The notes: generated from the sequence alone by a model not told the origin. Shown: positions 46,446-57,079, counted from the stretch's first letter. The stretch: DNA of 64,000 bases from Rhizobium rhododendri (GCF_007000325.2 NZ_CP117267.1:2991001-3055000); one strand, 5' to 3'. Made by a program: numbers and translations.

Positions 46446-47660
46446 TCAGATCGTCTCGCCTGCAAGCAGCCGGGGATTGTGAGCGGCGCTCGTGCCGGCA
46501 GCCTGGCCGATGAAATAGGATTTCAACGCCGGCAACCTGTCGACCAGGCCGAGGCCGAAATCGCGAGCGATACGCAGCGGCGCAACGTCGTTTGAAAACA
46601 GCCTGTTCAGCACATCGGTGGTGACGCCCATCCGGAAGGTGTCGAAGCGACGCCAGGTCTGGTAGCGCTCCAGCGTGTGGATCGAGCCGATATCGATACC
46701 TAGGCGGTCCGCCTCGACGATGGTTTCCGCCAGCGCCGCCACGTCCTTGAAGCCCAGATTGAGACCCTGGCCCGAGATCGGGTGGATACCGTGCGCGGCG
46801 TCGCCGGCGAGAGCGAGACGTGGTGCCACGAAAGCGCGGGCGAGCGTCAGGCCGAGCGGGAAGGCGCGTTTGCCGCCGACCACCTTCAGCGCGCCGAGCT
46901 TGCGGCCGAAACGACGTTCCAGTTCCTCCTCGAAGATCAGGTCGTCGGCAGCGACCAGCCGGTCGGCATCGGCCGTGCGCTCCGTCCAGACCAGCGAAGA
47001 GCGATTGTTTTTGAGTGGCAGTATGGCAAACGGGCCGGAGGGCAGGAAGTGCTCCTCGGCGCAGCCATTGTGCGGACGCTCATGCTCGATGGTAGTGACG
47101 ATGCCGGACTGGCCGTAATTCCAGCTGACGGTCTTGATGCCGGCCATCTCGCGCAGCTTCGATTTTACCCCGTCGCAGGCCACCAGCAGCTTGGCCTCCA
47201 GCATGCTGCCGTCGGAGAGGGTCAGAGACACGCTGCTGTCGGCAGTCTTGAAGTCGGTCGCGGAGAGGCCTTCGCGGATGGTGATGCCGAGCCTTTCGCA
47301 GGCTCCCCTGAGCGCGCCGACCATGGCGACGTTCGGCACCATGTGGGCAAAGGGTTCGCCTTCGACAACTGCACCCTCGAAGGTCAGGAAGACGGGGCGA
47401 ACGGGGTCGGCGGTGCGCGAATCGGTGACGATCATCTTGGTGATCGGTTCGGCCTCGGGAAGGATGTCGTCCCAGACGCCGAAGACGGAGAGCATGCGCG
47501 AGGCTGCGGTGATGATCGCCGAGGCGCGCTGATCCTTCTTCCAGCTACCCTCAGGCGCAGCCTCAATCACCATCACATCGAGATGCGGGGCCGCCTGCTT
47601 GACAGCCACCGCTGCGGAAAGGCCCACGTAACCGCCACCTACCACCAGCATGTCCAACAT
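46446..47660 (-). CDS. UbiH/UbiF/Coq6-family FAD hydroxylase (ubiquinone synthesis)
   Basis: ATG at 47660 follows AGGAGA and gives 404 residues starting MLDMLVVGGGYVGLSAAVAV, the FAD-binding GxGxxG region. Later motifs are the DGVKSKLR stretch and the second FAD segment RLALAGDAAHGIHPISGQGLNLGFKD (near residue 300), typical of UbiH-type hydroxylases. It adds a hydroxyl to the quinone ring in ubiquinone synthesis; which position cannot be read. It is divergent from tesB and converges on the Trm112-like gene with 7 bp between. Confidence 0.93.
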   Translation of the reverse strand: MLDMLVVGGGYVGLSAAVAVKQAAPHLDVMVIEAAPEGSWKKDQRASAIITAASRMLSVFGVWDDILPEAEPITKMIVTDSRTADPVRPVFLTFEGAVVEGEPFAHMVPNVAMVGALRGACERLGITIREGLSATDFKTADSSVSLTLSDGSMLEAKLLVACDGVKSKLREMAGIKTVSWNYGQSGIVTTIEHERPHNGCAEEHFLPSGPFAILPLKNNRSSLVWTERTADADRLVAADDLIFEEELERRFGRKLGALKVVGGKRAFPLGLTLARAFVAPRLALAGDAAHGIHPISGQGLNLGFKDVAALAETIVEADRLGIDIGSIHTLERYQTWRRFDTFRMGVTTDVLNRLFSNDVAPLRIARDFGLGLVDRLPALKSYFIGQAAGTSAAHNPRLLAGETI

Positions 47661-47743
47661 TGCGCTCTCCTGCTTCCCGTGATCCACTGCCCGTCTATAT
47701 AGATCAGCCTGACGTCCGTTCCTACTGCCGGAGAGCATCCATT

Positions 47744-48625
47744 ATGTCGCGCCACCCCCATTCCGCCGCCATGGAACAATTGCTCTCGACGCTGGATCTG
47801 GAGGCCATCGAGGTCAATCTTTTCCGTGGCGTCTCTCCTGATGTCGGCTGGCAGCGGGTGTTCGGCGGCCAGGTGGTCGGCCAGGCCGTCATGGCGGCGC
47901 AGCGCACGGTGGATGCCCACCGTCACATCCACTCCCTGCACGGCTACTTCATGCGACCCGGCGATCCCTCCGTGCCGATCCTCTACCAGGTCGAACGGCT
48001 GCGTGACGGCGGCAGCTTTGCCACCCGGCGCGTGCTTGCCATCCAGCACGGCCAGGCGATCTTCTCGATGTCGGCCTCGTTCCAGATCGATGAGCCCGGC
48101 TACGATCACCAGATTGCCATGCCCGCGCGACCGGCGCCGGAAGAACTCCTCGGGGAACAGGAGATCAAGGAGAAATATCTCGCCCAGGCGCCGGCCTCGA
48201 TCCGCAGGTACTGGGAACAACCGAGGCCGATCGAGATCCGGCCGGTGTCGCTGACGCATTATTTTTCCAACACCAAGCTCGATCCGCAGCAGGACGTGTG
48301 GGTGCGCGCGACCGGCCCGGTGCCGGACGACCGCCATTACCAGGCGGCCGTGCTGGCCTACCTGTCGGACATGACGCTTCTCGACGGCGCGCTGTTTGCG
48401 CACGGCACATCGATATTCGATCCCAGCCTCCAGGTGGCGAGCATCGATCACGCCATGTGGTTCCACCGTCCGTGCGCGCTGGACGATTGGCTTCTTTACA
48501 CTCAGGACAGTCCGAGCGCCTCCGGAGCGCGTGGACTGGCCAGGGGAAGCCTTTTTAACCGGTCAGGCGTGCTGATTGCCTCCGTCGCCCAGGAAGGCTT
48601 GATTCGGAAAAAGGCAAATGCCTAA
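47744..48625 (+). CDS. tesB: Acyl-CoA thioesterase II
   Basis: ATG at 47744 gives 293 residues, the normal TesB length, with a double hotdog fold. Signatures are RVFGGQVVGQAVMAAQRTV (near residue 40), LHGYFMRPGDPSVPILYQVERLRDG, LAYLSDMTLLDGAL (catalytic Asp, near 210) and SIDHAMWFHRPC. It hydrolyses medium- and long-chain acyl-CoA. It is divergent from the UbiH-like gene and upstream of glnK. An AAGGCAAAT/ATTTGCCTT inverted repeat (48611-48619 with 48645-48653) overlaps its 3' end. Confidence 0.95.
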   Translation: MSRHPHSAAMEQLLSTLDLEAIEVNLFRGVSPDVGWQRVFGGQVVGQAVMAAQRTVDAHRHIHSLHGYFMRPGDPSVPILYQVERLRDGGSFATRRVLAIQHGQAIFSMSASFQIDEPGYDHQIAMPARPAPEELLGEQEIKEKYLAQAPASIRRYWEQPRPIEIRPVSLTHYFSNTKLDPQQDVWVRATGPVPDDRHYQAAVLAYLSDMTLLDGALFAHGTSIFDPSLQVASIDHAMWFHRPCALDDWLLYTQDSPSASGARGLARGSLFNRSGVLIASVAQEGLIRKKANA

Positions 48626-48739
48626 TTAACGTGCAAAATCGTAAATTTGCCTTATATTTGCTCGCTTTCAGACGCCGAAATTGCCTCATTTTTGGGGATG
48701 TGTTTTTATCCCATTGATTTTCAACGGCTTAATGGCTGA

Positions 48740-49186
<447 letters not shown>

Positions 49187-49214
49187 GTCACGGCCGATCA
49201 GGGAGTTTTCCGCA

Positions 49215-50582
49215 ATGTCTCTTTCCAAGTTGTCTTCCACGCTGACAGGGCTGGGCGTCGCTTCTGCCGCTCTGCTCGCGCCGGTGATTGCGTTCGCGCA
49301 GACGGCGACCGATGCTGCCGCAACCGCGGTTGCCGCTGCCCCGGTGCCTGACAAGGGCGATACCGCCTTCATGTTCATCTCGACGATCCTCGTCCTGTTC
49401 ATGCTCGTTCCCGGCCTCGCACTTTTCTACGGCGGCCTCGTCCGCTCGAAGAACATGCTTTCCGTGCTGATGCAGTGCACCGTCATCGGCGCTACTGTCA
49501 TGTTGATCTGGGTTATCTACGGTTACTCCTTCGCCTTCGGCGGCGGCACCAGCCCTTACTGGGGCGGCACGGCTAAGATGTTCCTGTCGGGCGTCAACAC
49601 CACGACCACGGCGGCAACCTTCTCCAAGGGCGTCGTCATTCCTGAATTCATCTTCATGCTCTTCCAGATGACCTTCGCCGCCATCACGCCGGCGCTGATC
49701 ATCGGGGCCTATGCCGAACGCATCAAGTTCTCGGCCTCGGTGCTGTTCTGCGCATTGTGGGTTACCTTCGTCTACTTCCCGATCGCCCACATGGTCTGGG
49801 ACTCGAACGGCTTCCTGTTCAAGATGGGCGCCCTCGATTTCGCTGGCGGTACCGTCGTGCACATCAATGCCGGTGTTGCCGGTATCTGCGGCGCCCTGCT
49901 CATCGGCAAGCGCACAGGCTACGGCAAGGACATGATGGCTCCGCACTCCATGACATTGACCATGGTCGGCGCTTCCATGCTCTGGGTCGGCTGGTTCGGC
50001 TTCAATGCCGGCTCCAACCTTGAAGCTTCCGGCGGCGCAATGCTTGCTACCGTCAACACCTTCATCGCCACTGCCGCCGCCATCGTTTCTTGGTCGCTGG
50101 TCGAAACACTGACACGCGGCAAGGCTTCGATGCTCGGCGGCGCGTCCGGCATGGTTGCCGGTCTGGTTGCCGTTACACCGGCTGCCGGCATCGTCGGCCC
50201 GATGGGAGCCATCGTACTCGGCCTCATCGTCTCGCCGCTGTGCTACTTCTTCGTCTCTGTGGTGAAGAACAAGTTCGGCTACGACGACACGGCTGACGTG
50301 TTCGGCGTCCACTGCATCGGTGGTATCTTCGGCGCGCTGGCAACAGGCATCTTCGCCAGTGCATCGCTCGGCGGCGTCGGCTATGCCGAAGGCGTCACCA
50401 TGAGCAGCCAGCTTATGGTCCAGGCGACCGCTGTCCTGACCACCATCGTCTGGTGCGGCGTTGGCTCGCTCATCCTCTACAAGGTTGTCGATGTCATCGT
50501 TGGCCTGCGCGTCACGGTCGAAGCCGAGCGCGAAGGCCTCGACCTTGCCTCGCACGGCGAAGCCGCCTACCACGCATCGTAA
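49215..50582 (+). CDS. amtB: Ammonium transporter AmtB
   Basis: ATG at 49215 gives 455 residues with a cleavable signal sequence (ending IAFAQ, about residue 30) and 11 membrane spans. The family signature DFAGGTVVHINAGVAGICGALLIGKR (near residue 210) contains the first pore histidine, and GVHCIGGIFGALATGIFA (near 365) the second. It conducts ammonium and is gated by GlnK, encoded 28 bp upstream. A strong terminator follows at 50665-50692. Confidence 0.97.
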   Translation: MSLSKLSSTLTGLGVASAALLAPVIAFAQTATDAAATAVAAAPVPDKGDTAFMFISTILVLFMLVPGLALFYGGLVRSKNMLSVLMQCTVIGATVMLIWVIYGYSFAFGGGTSPYWGGTAKMFLSGVNTTTTAATFSKGVVIPEFIFMLFQMTFAAITPALIIGAYAERIKFSASVLFCALWVTFVYFPIAHMVWDSNGFLFKMGALDFAGGTVVHINAGVAGICGALLIGKRTGYGKDMMAPHSMTLTMVGASMLWVGWFGFNAGSNLEASGGAMLATVNTFIATAAAIVSWSLVETLTRGKASMLGGASGMVAGLVAVTPAAGIVGPMGAIVLGLIVSPLCYFFVSVVKNKFGYDDTADVFGVHCIGGIFGALATGIFASASLGGVGYAEGVTMSSQLMVQATAVLTTIVWCGVGSLILYKVVDVIVGLRVTVEAEREGLDLASHGEAAYHAS

Positions 50583-50664
50583 TCCGAGAGACCGTCCTGC
50601 CGAAGCTACGTCTTCGGCAAGGCTGATCCTCCCGTCGCGTCCGATCGAAAGATAGGTCGTCTTT

Positions 50665-50692
50665 GGCCCGAGCCTCCGGTTCGGGCCTTTTT
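50665..50692 (+). terminator. Rho-independent terminator of glnK-amtB
   Basis: GGCCCGA (50665-50671) pairs with TCGGGCC (50681-50687), followed by TTTTT. A second, weaker hairpin TGCCGAAG/CTTCGGCA lies at 50598-50619. Confidence 0.9.
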
Positions 50693-50825
50693 CGTGGAAT
50701 GAGCCAGCGCGTCAAGCATGGTTAACGCCGCTTTAACCCTCGTCTGGTTAGGTGGGGCTGACGTATTGAATGATCGGCATTGCGTCGATTCGTCCGATCA
50801 TCGCCAACAGACGGGCTTAAGCATT

Positions 50826-53489
50826 ATGGGCAGAAGCAATTCGCCAGCATTGGACGGTCGTCCCGTCCGCTTCACGCTCTCGACATTCGTGATCCGGCAG
50901 ATTACCGGGCTCGCCGGTTTCGTCTTGTTCTTCTTTCTGGCGCTGGCAGTTGCCGCGCTGGCGACCTGGAACGTGATGGACCCGAGCTATTCCTACGCCA
51001 CCAGCAATGCGCCCACCAATATCCTCGGTGCCTACGGCGCCATCTTCGCCGATGTCGTCATGCAGGCGCTGGGGCTCTCCAGCGTCATCGTCATGTTGCC
51101 GGTCGTCGCCTGGGCCCTTGCCCTCGTCTCCGGTCGCAAGCTTCACCGCCTGCCTGCCCGCCTAGCAGCCTGGGTCGGCGGTGCAGCACTTGCCGCCGCT
51201 GCCGTCGGCTGCCTGCCGGAGCCGCTCACCTGGCCGATCCCGAACGGCATCGGCGGCGTCATCGGAGACATGATCCTGCGCTTTCCGGCCTTGTTCGTCG
51301 GCGCCTATCCAAGCGGCGTGTTCGGCGCCGTCGTTGGCACCGTCTTTGCCGTGCCTGCCATTTGGTGCATGCTGTTTGCGGCAGGCCTGATCGGTAACAG
51401 CATCGACGATTTCGACTTCGAAGAGGACGAGGAAGACGATATCCCCAGCCGCATGCGCGCCGTCGGTGACGATGCGGAGGATGACGAGCCGCGGTTTCTT
51501 GCCTTCGGCGTCGTCATTCACATGTGGTACAATGCCAAGGCGCGCCTGCGCCGGCTGTTCGGCATGGGTCCCCGCCAGCGGCGCGACCACGCCTTCGACG
51601 CCCCTTACGATTTCAACGACGACGAATTCGGTCGCCTGAACGAGCCTGCCCGCGCCAAGACAGCAGCCAGCCGCAGCGAGCGGCTCGAGCCGTCCATGGA
51701 TGGCAGTCCGTCGCGCCGCGTCATCTCGGCACCCCCGATTTCCGTCGGCGACGCAGACCATGACGACGACGACAATGATGTACCGTTCGACGTCGATCCG
51801 CGCCGTCCTGCCGGCATTCTGCCCGATGACGACGACGTCATCCGCCCTATCGGCTCCCGAGCTTCGCCTTCCAACGCCGGCCACCGCGTCATTCCGCCGG
51901 CACCGCGCCCGAAACCCGGCATTCGCGCCGAGCGCGAGGCGCAGACCTCGTTCATACGTCCCCAGGGCTTCCAGCTGCCGGCCGTGCACCTGTTAGCCGA
52001 ACCGAAAGCCGTGGTGCGCGATTCGACGCTGTCGGCCGATGCGCTGGAACAGAACGCCCGCATGCTCGAAGGCGTGCTGGAAGATTTCGGCGTCAAAGGC
52101 GAAATCATCCATGTCCGCCCGGGTCCCGTCGTCACGCTCTACGAGCTGGAGCCGGCGCCCGGTATCAAGTCCTCGCGCGTCATCGGCCTTGCCGACGATA
52201 TCGCCCGCTCGATGAGCGCGATTGCTGCCCGTGTTGCCGTCGTCCCCGGCCGCAATGCCATCGGCATCGAATTGCCGAACAATATCCGCGAAACCGTCTA
52301 TCTGCGCGAGATGATCGCGTCGCGGGATTTCGAGACCTCCAAGGCGAAGCTCGCCATGGCACTCGGCAAGACCATCGGTGGCGAACCCGTCATTGCAGAC
52401 CTCGCCAAGATGCCGCATCTGCTGGTCGCCGGCACCACCGGCTCGGGCAAGTCGGTGGCGATCAACACGATGATCCTGTCGCTGCTCTACCGGATGACGC
52501 CGGAGCAGTGCCGCCTGATCATGATCGATCCGAAAATGCTCGAACTCTCCGTCTATGACGGCATCCCGCATCTGTTGTCGCCCGTCGTCACCGATCCAAA
52601 AAAGGCCGTCGTGGCGCTCAAGTGGACCGTCCGCGAGATGGAAGAGCGCTACAAGAAGATGTCGAAGATCGGCGTGCGCAATATCGACGGCTTCAATACC
52701 CGCGTCGAGCAGGCTGCTGCCAAGGGCGAGGCGATTTCGCGCACCGTGCAGACGGGCTTCGACCGGGCGACCGGCGAGGCTATGTACGAAACGGAAGAGT
52801 TCGACCTGAAGCCGCTTCCCTACATCGTCGTCATCATCGACGAGATGGCCGACCTGATGATGGTCGCCGGCAAAGATATCGAAGGCGCCGTGCAGCGCCT
52901 GGCGCAGATGGCGCGTGCCGCAGGTATCCACGTCATCATGGCAACGCAGCGTCCCTCCGTCGATGTCATCACCGGCACGATCAAGGCAAACTTCCCGACG
53001 CGCATTTCCTTCCAGGTGACTTCGAAGATCGACAGCCGCACCATCCTCGGCGAACAGGGTGCCGAACAGCTGCTCGGCATGGGCGACATGCTCTACATGG
53101 CCGGCGGCGGTCGCATACAGCGCGTTCACGGCCCCTTCGTTGCCGATGGCGAGGTCGAGGACATCGTCGCCTATCTGAAGACGCAGGGCTCGCCGCAATA
53201 TCTCGACGCCATCACCGCAGACAGCGATGAGGACGACGAGGATGGCGACGGTCCAGTCGGCACCGGTAACCTGTCGGATTCGGACGATCCCTACGACCAG
53301 GCCGTGGCTGTGGTACTGCGCGACGGCAAGGCCTCGACATCCTATGTCCAGCGCCGTCTCGGCATCGGCTATAACCGCGCCGCCTCGCTGATCGAGCGGA
53401 TGGAGCAGGAAGGCATCATCGGCCCGGCCAACCATGCCGGAAAGCGCGAGATCCTGGTGCCGACGGAAGCCGATATCCTCGACCGCTAG
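50826..53489 (+). CDS. ftsK: DNA translocase FtsK
   Basis: ATG at 50826 gives 887 residues. Four membrane spans occupy residues 20-195, then an acidic, low-complexity linker to about 400, then the RecA-like motor with Walker [10 protein letters not shown] (near 538) and Walker [13 protein letters not shown] (near 665). The C-terminal gamma domain ([37 protein letters not shown]) recognises KOPS sequences. It links chromosome segregation to division at the septum. Upstream, 243 bp hold the amtB terminator. Confidence 0.97.
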   Translation: MGRSNSPALDGRPVRFTLSTFVIRQITGLAGFVLFFFLALAVAALATWNVMDPSYSYATSNAPTNILGAYGAIFADVVMQALGLSSVIVMLPVVAWALALVSGRKLHRLPARLAAWVGGAALAAAAVGCLPEPLTWPIPNGIGGVIGDMILRFPALFVGAYPSGVFGAVVGTVFAVPAIWCMLFAAGLIGNSIDDFDFEEDEEDDIPSRMRAVGDDAEDDEPRFLAFGVVIHMWYNAKARLRRLFGMGPRQRRDHAFDAPYDFNDDEFGRLNEPARAKTAASRSERLEPSMDGSPSRRVISAPPISVGDADHDDDDNDVPFDVDPRRPAGILPDDDDVIRPIGSRASPSNAGHRVIPPAPRPKPGIRAEREAQTSFIRPQGFQLPAVHLLAEPKAVVRDSTLSADALEQNARMLEGVLEDFGVKGEIIHVRPGPVVTLYELEPAPGIKSSRVIGLADDIARSMSAIAARVAVVPGRNAIGIELPNNIRETVYLREMIASRDFETSKAKLAMALGKTIGGEPVIADLAKMPHLLVAGTTGSGKSVAINTMILSLLYRMTPEQCRLIMIDPKMLELSVYDGIPHLLSPVVTDPKKAVVALKWTVREMEERYKKMSKIGVRNIDGFNTRVEQAAAKGEAISRTVQTGFDRATGEAMYETEEFDLKPLPYIVVIIDEMADLMMVAGKDIEGAVQRLAQMARAAGIHVIMATQRPSVDVITGTIKANFPTRISFQVTSKIDSRTILGEQGAEQLLGMGDMLYMAGGGRIQRVHGPFVADGEVEDIVAYLKTQGSPQYLDAITADSDEDDEDGDGPVGTGNLSDSDDPYDQAVAVVLRDGKASTSYVQRRLGIGYNRAASLIERMEQEGIIGPANHAGKREILVPTEADILDR

Positions 53490-53622
53490 CAAGTATCGTC
53501 GGGTTGTCCGGCTGGGGCTACTAAGGCTCTCGGCAAATTGACCGTGCGCCCTATGTATGTCGCCGAAAAGGTCATGAAGCCGCCGGTTTTCAGCGCCATA
53601 GAGATCGGCAAAGGAGATTTTA

Positions 53623-54291
53623 ATGAAAAAGACTGAAGTCGGCGCCGTCGCACGCAGCCCGTTGCAGCTGACGCGCCGCCATTTCATCGGCGCCTGCGCT
53701 GTCGGACTCGTGGCTGCCGCCTTGCCGTTCAACGCCTTCGCCCAGGCAACCTCCAATGCGCCGCCGCCGGCGCTGGCCCAGGCCATTGCCGACCACTTCT
53801 CCGCAACCAAGACCATGCAGGGCTCGTTCGTGCAGTTCGGTCCGCGTGGCGACCAGACCGGCGGCCGGTTCTTTATCGAGCGGCCGGGCAAGATGCGCTT
53901 CAACTACGACGATCCATCGCCGATGCGGGTAATCTCCGACGGTTACAATGTCGTGGTCGGCAATTCGCAGCTGAAGACCTGGAACACCTATCCGCTGTCA
54001 AAGACGCCGTTGACGCTGCTGCTCGCCAGCAAGATCGACCTTTCGGCCGACATGGTGCGCAGCGTCAAGGTTGAACCGACGCTTACCACCATCGTGCTCG
54101 GCAGCCGGACGATCTTCGGCGATTCGACCATCACCATGATGTTCGATTCCAAGACCTACGATCTGCGCCAGTGGACGGTGACAGACAACCAGGGCAAGGA
54201 CACGTCGGTCGTTATCAGCAACGTCAAGACCAACGTTGCCTTCGACGAAAGCGTGTTCAAGATTCCGAGCGACACCAGCGCCCGCCACTGA
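53623..54291 (+). CDS. lolA: Outer-membrane lipoprotein carrier LolA with Tat-type signal
   Basis: The 222-residue protein has a long N-region, then TRRHFIGA (Arg18, Arg19), a hydrophobic stretch and an AFA-Q cleavage site at about residue 40, matching the twin-arginine pattern. The mature protein has the LolA layout: MQGSFVQFGPRGDQTGGRFFIERPGKMRFNYDDPSPMRVISDGYNVVV and LLLASKIDLS. LolA ferries lipoproteins from LolCDE to the outer membrane; in E. coli it uses Sec. It follows ftsK by 133 bp. Confidence 0.93.
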   Translation: MKKTEVGAVARSPLQLTRRHFIGACAVGLVAAALPFNAFAQATSNAPPPALAQAIADHFSATKTMQGSFVQFGPRGDQTGGRFFIERPGKMRFNYDDPSPMRVISDGYNVVVGNSQLKTWNTYPLSKTPLTLLLASKIDLSADMVRSVKVEPTLTTIVLGSRTIFGDSTITMMFDSKTYDLRQWTVTDNQGKDTSVVISNVKTNVAFDESVFKIPSDTSARH

Positions 54292-54415
54292 ACCTTTTCA
54301 TCTTCTCTGTCGGGGCGGTCGCGGCGAGCGGCCGCCCTTTGTTTTTCGCCGTTCTGGCAGTTTCCTTTCATTGCTGCTCGGTCTAAGCCATGGCCATCCA
54401 TTCAAGAGGCATGGC

Positions 54416-55219
54416 ATGAGCTTTTCGATCACCACGTGGAATATCAATTCGGTGCGGCTGCGCATGCCGATCATCGAAAAGCTGGTGATGCAGCAGCAGC
54501 CGGACATTCTTTGCCTTCAGGAAACCAAGGTCATCAACGATCTCTTCCCGTTGGCGCCGCTGCGCGCCATGGGCTACGAGCACATCATCATCCACGGCCA
54601 GAAGGGCTATCACGGCGTTGCCATCGCCTCGCGCATCCCGCTCGTCGAGGATCATCGCCAAGATTTCTGCGGCGTCGGCGATGCCCGGCATATCTCGGCG
54701 ATTTTCGAGCGTGGCGGCCGTCGGGTGCGGCTGCATAATTTCTACGTGCCGGCCGGCGGCGACGAGCCGGACCGGACGATCAACCCGAAATTCGGTCACA
54801 AGCTCGATTTCATCGAGGAGATGAAGCAGCTGCATGCCAATGCCGAGCCCGACACCTCTGCCATCCTCGTCGGCGATCTCAACATCGCGCCGCTCGAGAA
54901 CGATGTCTGGTCGCACAAGCAGCTGCTGAAGATCGTCAGCCATACGCCCGTCGAGACGGAAGGCCTGCTGGAGGTGATCAGGGGTGGAGCCTGGGTTGAT
55001 CTCATGCGCCAGACGGTGCCGGCCAGCGAAAAGCTCTACACCTGGTGGAGCTACCGCGCCAAGGACTGGGAGGAGGCCAATCGCGGTCGCCGCCTCGACC
55101 ATATCTGGGGATCGGCCGATCTCGGGCCCCTGCTACAGCGCATCGACATCCTCAAAGAGGCGCGCGGCTGGGACAGGCCATCCGATCACGTGCCGGTGAC
55201 GGCGCATTTCGATCTCTGA
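54416..55219 (+). CDS. xth: Exodeoxyribonuclease III (XthA family)
   Basis: ATG at 54416 (SFSITTWNINSVRLRM) gives 267 residues. Exonuclease III/APE family motifs appear in order: WNINSVR, LQETKV, GDLNIAP, RLDHIWGS and SDHVPV. The protein removes 3' blocks and cuts at abasic sites in base-excision repair. It has its own position 124 bp after lolA and converges on the cNMP-domain gene with 7 bp between the stop codons. Confidence 0.95.
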   Translation: MSFSITTWNINSVRLRMPIIEKLVMQQQPDILCLQETKVINDLFPLAPLRAMGYEHIIIHGQKGYHGVAIASRIPLVEDHRQDFCGVGDARHISAIFERGGRRVRLHNFYVPAGGDEPDRTINPKFGHKLDFIEEMKQLHANAEPDTSAILVGDLNIAPLENDVWSHKQLLKIVSHTPVETEGLLEVIRGGAWVDLMRQTVPASEKLYTWWSYRAKDWEEANRGRRLDHIWGSADLGPLLQRIDILKEARGWDRPSDHVPVTAHFDL

Positions 55220-55226
55220 GCCGTCC

Positions 55227-55682
55227 TTATGAAAAGCGGTCGAGCATCGCGACCGCCTGATTGACCATGATATTGAAATTGTCGCGCACCCGGCGTTCGA
55301 TAAGCTGCGCTGCCTCGGGATATTCCTCGATCAGCCGGTGAAACAGCGCCCGGGTGATGCGAACGACGGTCGAATCCTCAAGCGCGATGGCCGTGTATTT
55401 GCGCTCGACCAGCGTTACCAGCGCCAGCTCGGACAACAGCGTGCCCGCCTCTACGAGAGCTTCGACCCGCGATGCGCCTTTTCCATCCTGCGTCGTCAGT
55501 TCGAAACGGCCGCTGGCCACCACATAGGCGCATTCGGCCGGCGACCGCTCGCGAAACAGGGTCTGGCCGGCAGCGATGTGCCGCCGATCGGCCCCGAAGG
55601 CGATCAGCCGCAGTTGATCCTCGCCCATGCCCTGGAAAAGCGGCAGTTGCGAAAACAGCTGGATATCGTCACTGAGGGCCAT
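55227..55682 (-). CDS. Single-domain cyclic nucleotide-binding protein
   Basis: The 151-residue protein consists of one cNMP-binding domain (LFQGMGEDQLRLIAFGADRRHIAAGQTLFRERSPAECAYVVASGRFEL, then ALVEAGTLLSELALVT) with no DNA-binding domain. The phosphate-binding cassette usually reads GE.A......R; here it reads LLSELALVTLVERKYTA, so cNMP binding is doubtful. It follows the OmpR-type regulator gene by 10 bp in the same direction. This pairing is, from memory, conserved in Rhizobiales, including Brucella. Confidence 0.9.
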   Translation of the reverse strand: MALSDDIQLFSQLPLFQGMGEDQLRLIAFGADRRHIAAGQTLFRERSPAECAYVVASGRFELTTQDGKGASRVEALVEAGTLLSELALVTLVERKYTAIALEDSTVVRITRALFHRLIEEYPEAAQLIERRVRDNFNIMVNQAVAMLDRFS

Positions 55683-55692
55683 CGGAAACGCC

Positions 55693-56376
55693 TTACGGGA
55701 TGATCTTGTAGCCGCCGTTTTCCGTTACCAGAATTTCGGCATTCGATGGATCACGCTCGATCTTCTGGCGCAGGCGGTAGACGTGGGTTTCCAGCGTGTG
55801 GGTGGTGACGCCGGAATTGTAGCCCCAGACTTCTTCGAGCAGGATATCGCGGGTGACGACCTTCTGCTCGGCGCGGTAGAGATAGCGGATAATTGCCGCT
55901 TCCTTCTCGGTCAGGCGGATCTTCTGCCCGTCTTCCGTGGTCAGCAGCTTCTGGCTCGGCTTGAACAGATAGCGGCCGACGGTGAAGGTCGCATCTTCGC
56001 TCTGCTCGTGCTGGCGCAACTGCGCACGGACACGGGCGAGAAGCACGGCGAAGCGGAACGGCTTGGTAACGTAATCGTTGGCGCCGGCTTCTAGACCCAG
56101 GATCGTGTCCGAGTCCGTGTCGTGGCCGGTCAGCATGATGATCGGTGGCTTGAAGCCGCCCTTGCGCAGCAGCTTGACGGCCTCGCGGCCATCCATATCC
56201 GGCAAGCCGACATCCATGATCAGCAGGTCGATGGCTGTGGCGCGGGCTGTAGCTATGCCCTTGCCGGCATTGGCTTCCTGCAGGACAGTGAATTCCTCGT
56301 AAAGCGACAATTGTTCGACCAGCATCTCGCGCAGATCGGTGTCATCGTCCACCAGTAGAATGGTGCGTGCGGTCAT
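55693..56376 (-). CDS. OmpR-family response regulator (CenR/OtpR-like)
   Basis: The 227-residue protein has a receiver domain (phosphoacceptor Asp55 in IMDVGLPDMDG; Lys in TKPFRF near 105) and an OmpR winged helix (VWGYNSGVTTHTLETHVYRLRQKIE). No histidine kinase gene is adjacent. The sequence and the neighbouring cNMP-domain gene recall OtpR of Brucella, equated with CenR, a cell-envelope regulator that is essential in Caulobacter. That identity is from memory and needs a search. Confidence 0.93.
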   Translation of the reverse strand: MTARTILLVDDDTDLREMLVEQLSLYEEFTVLQEANAGKGIATARATAIDLLIMDVGLPDMDGREAVKLLRKGGFKPPIIMLTGHDTDSDTILGLEAGANDYVTKPFRFAVLLARVRAQLRQHEQSEDATFTVGRYLFKPSQKLLTTEDGQKIRLTEKEAAIIRYLYRAEQKVVTRDILLEEVWGYNSGVTTHTLETHVYRLRQKIERDPSNAEILVTENGGYKIIP

Positions 56377-56530
56377 ACGGCTCTCGTCCTTGTGTGGTTC
56401 GATCCGATTAAAGGCTTACGCCAAATTGCGTTTTTGGCAAGCGAAGGCACGCTTGCCGCTTGGTCGTCCCCTTGAAACTGCTAGAGTTTCATCAACAGAT
56501 CGACCGGGCGAGAGAGAACACTTGAGAAAG

Positions 56531-57079
56531 ATGGGTAAAGCAAGGCAGCAGCCAGCCACACGCAGCACGATCATCACCGTTCGCCCTGCGCCGGGAAACC
56601 GCAGCCGCGCGCTTGTCGCCTTCGACGGGGTCGTCGTGCCGGCCGCAATCGGACGAAACGGCAGGACCGTGCGCAAGCGCGAGGGTGATGGCGCAACGCC
56701 GATCGCGTCGATGCGACTTATCTCGGGCTTCGCGCGAGGCGACCGCGTCATGATGCCGGCGACGATGCTTGCCATGCGCCGTATCCGGCCAGGCATGCTG
56801 TGGTGCGACGATCCAGGCCACGCCAGCTACAACACGCTGGTCAAGGCACCCTTTCGCGCCGGTCACGAGGAGATGATGCGCGGTGACGGGGTGTATGACA
56901 TCTGCCTCGTGCTCGACTGGAATATTTCAGTGCGGCAGCGCAATCGCGGCTCGGCGATCTTCTTTCACCTGATCCGCCCGGGTTTCGAGCCGACAGCCGG
57001 CTGTATTGCCGTCAGCCTGCCACACATGCGCCGCTTGCTCTCCCATGTCGGCAAGGACAGCGTCGTGCGCGTGCTTTAG
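56531..57079 (+). CDS. L,D-transpeptidase family protein (YkuD domain)
   Basis: ATG at 56531 gives 182 residues (the frame continues upstream to a TTG at 56522). The catalytic motif is HLIRPGFEPTAGCIAVS (near residue 145-161), with His and Cys as in YkuD. There is no signal peptide, which is unusual for a cell-wall cross-linking enzyme but common for this small rhizobial subgroup with a basic N-terminus. It is divergent from the OmpR-type regulator, suggesting but not proving envelope-related control. Confidence 0.88.
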   Translation: MGKARQQPATRSTIITVRPAPGNRSRALVAFDGVVVPAAIGRNGRTVRKREGDGATPIASMRLISGFARGDRVMMPATMLAMRRIRPGMLWCDDPGHASYNTLVKAPFRAGHEEMMRGDGVYDICLVLDWNISVRQRNRGSAIFFHLIRPGFEPTAGCIAVSLPHMRRLLSHVGKDSVVRVL

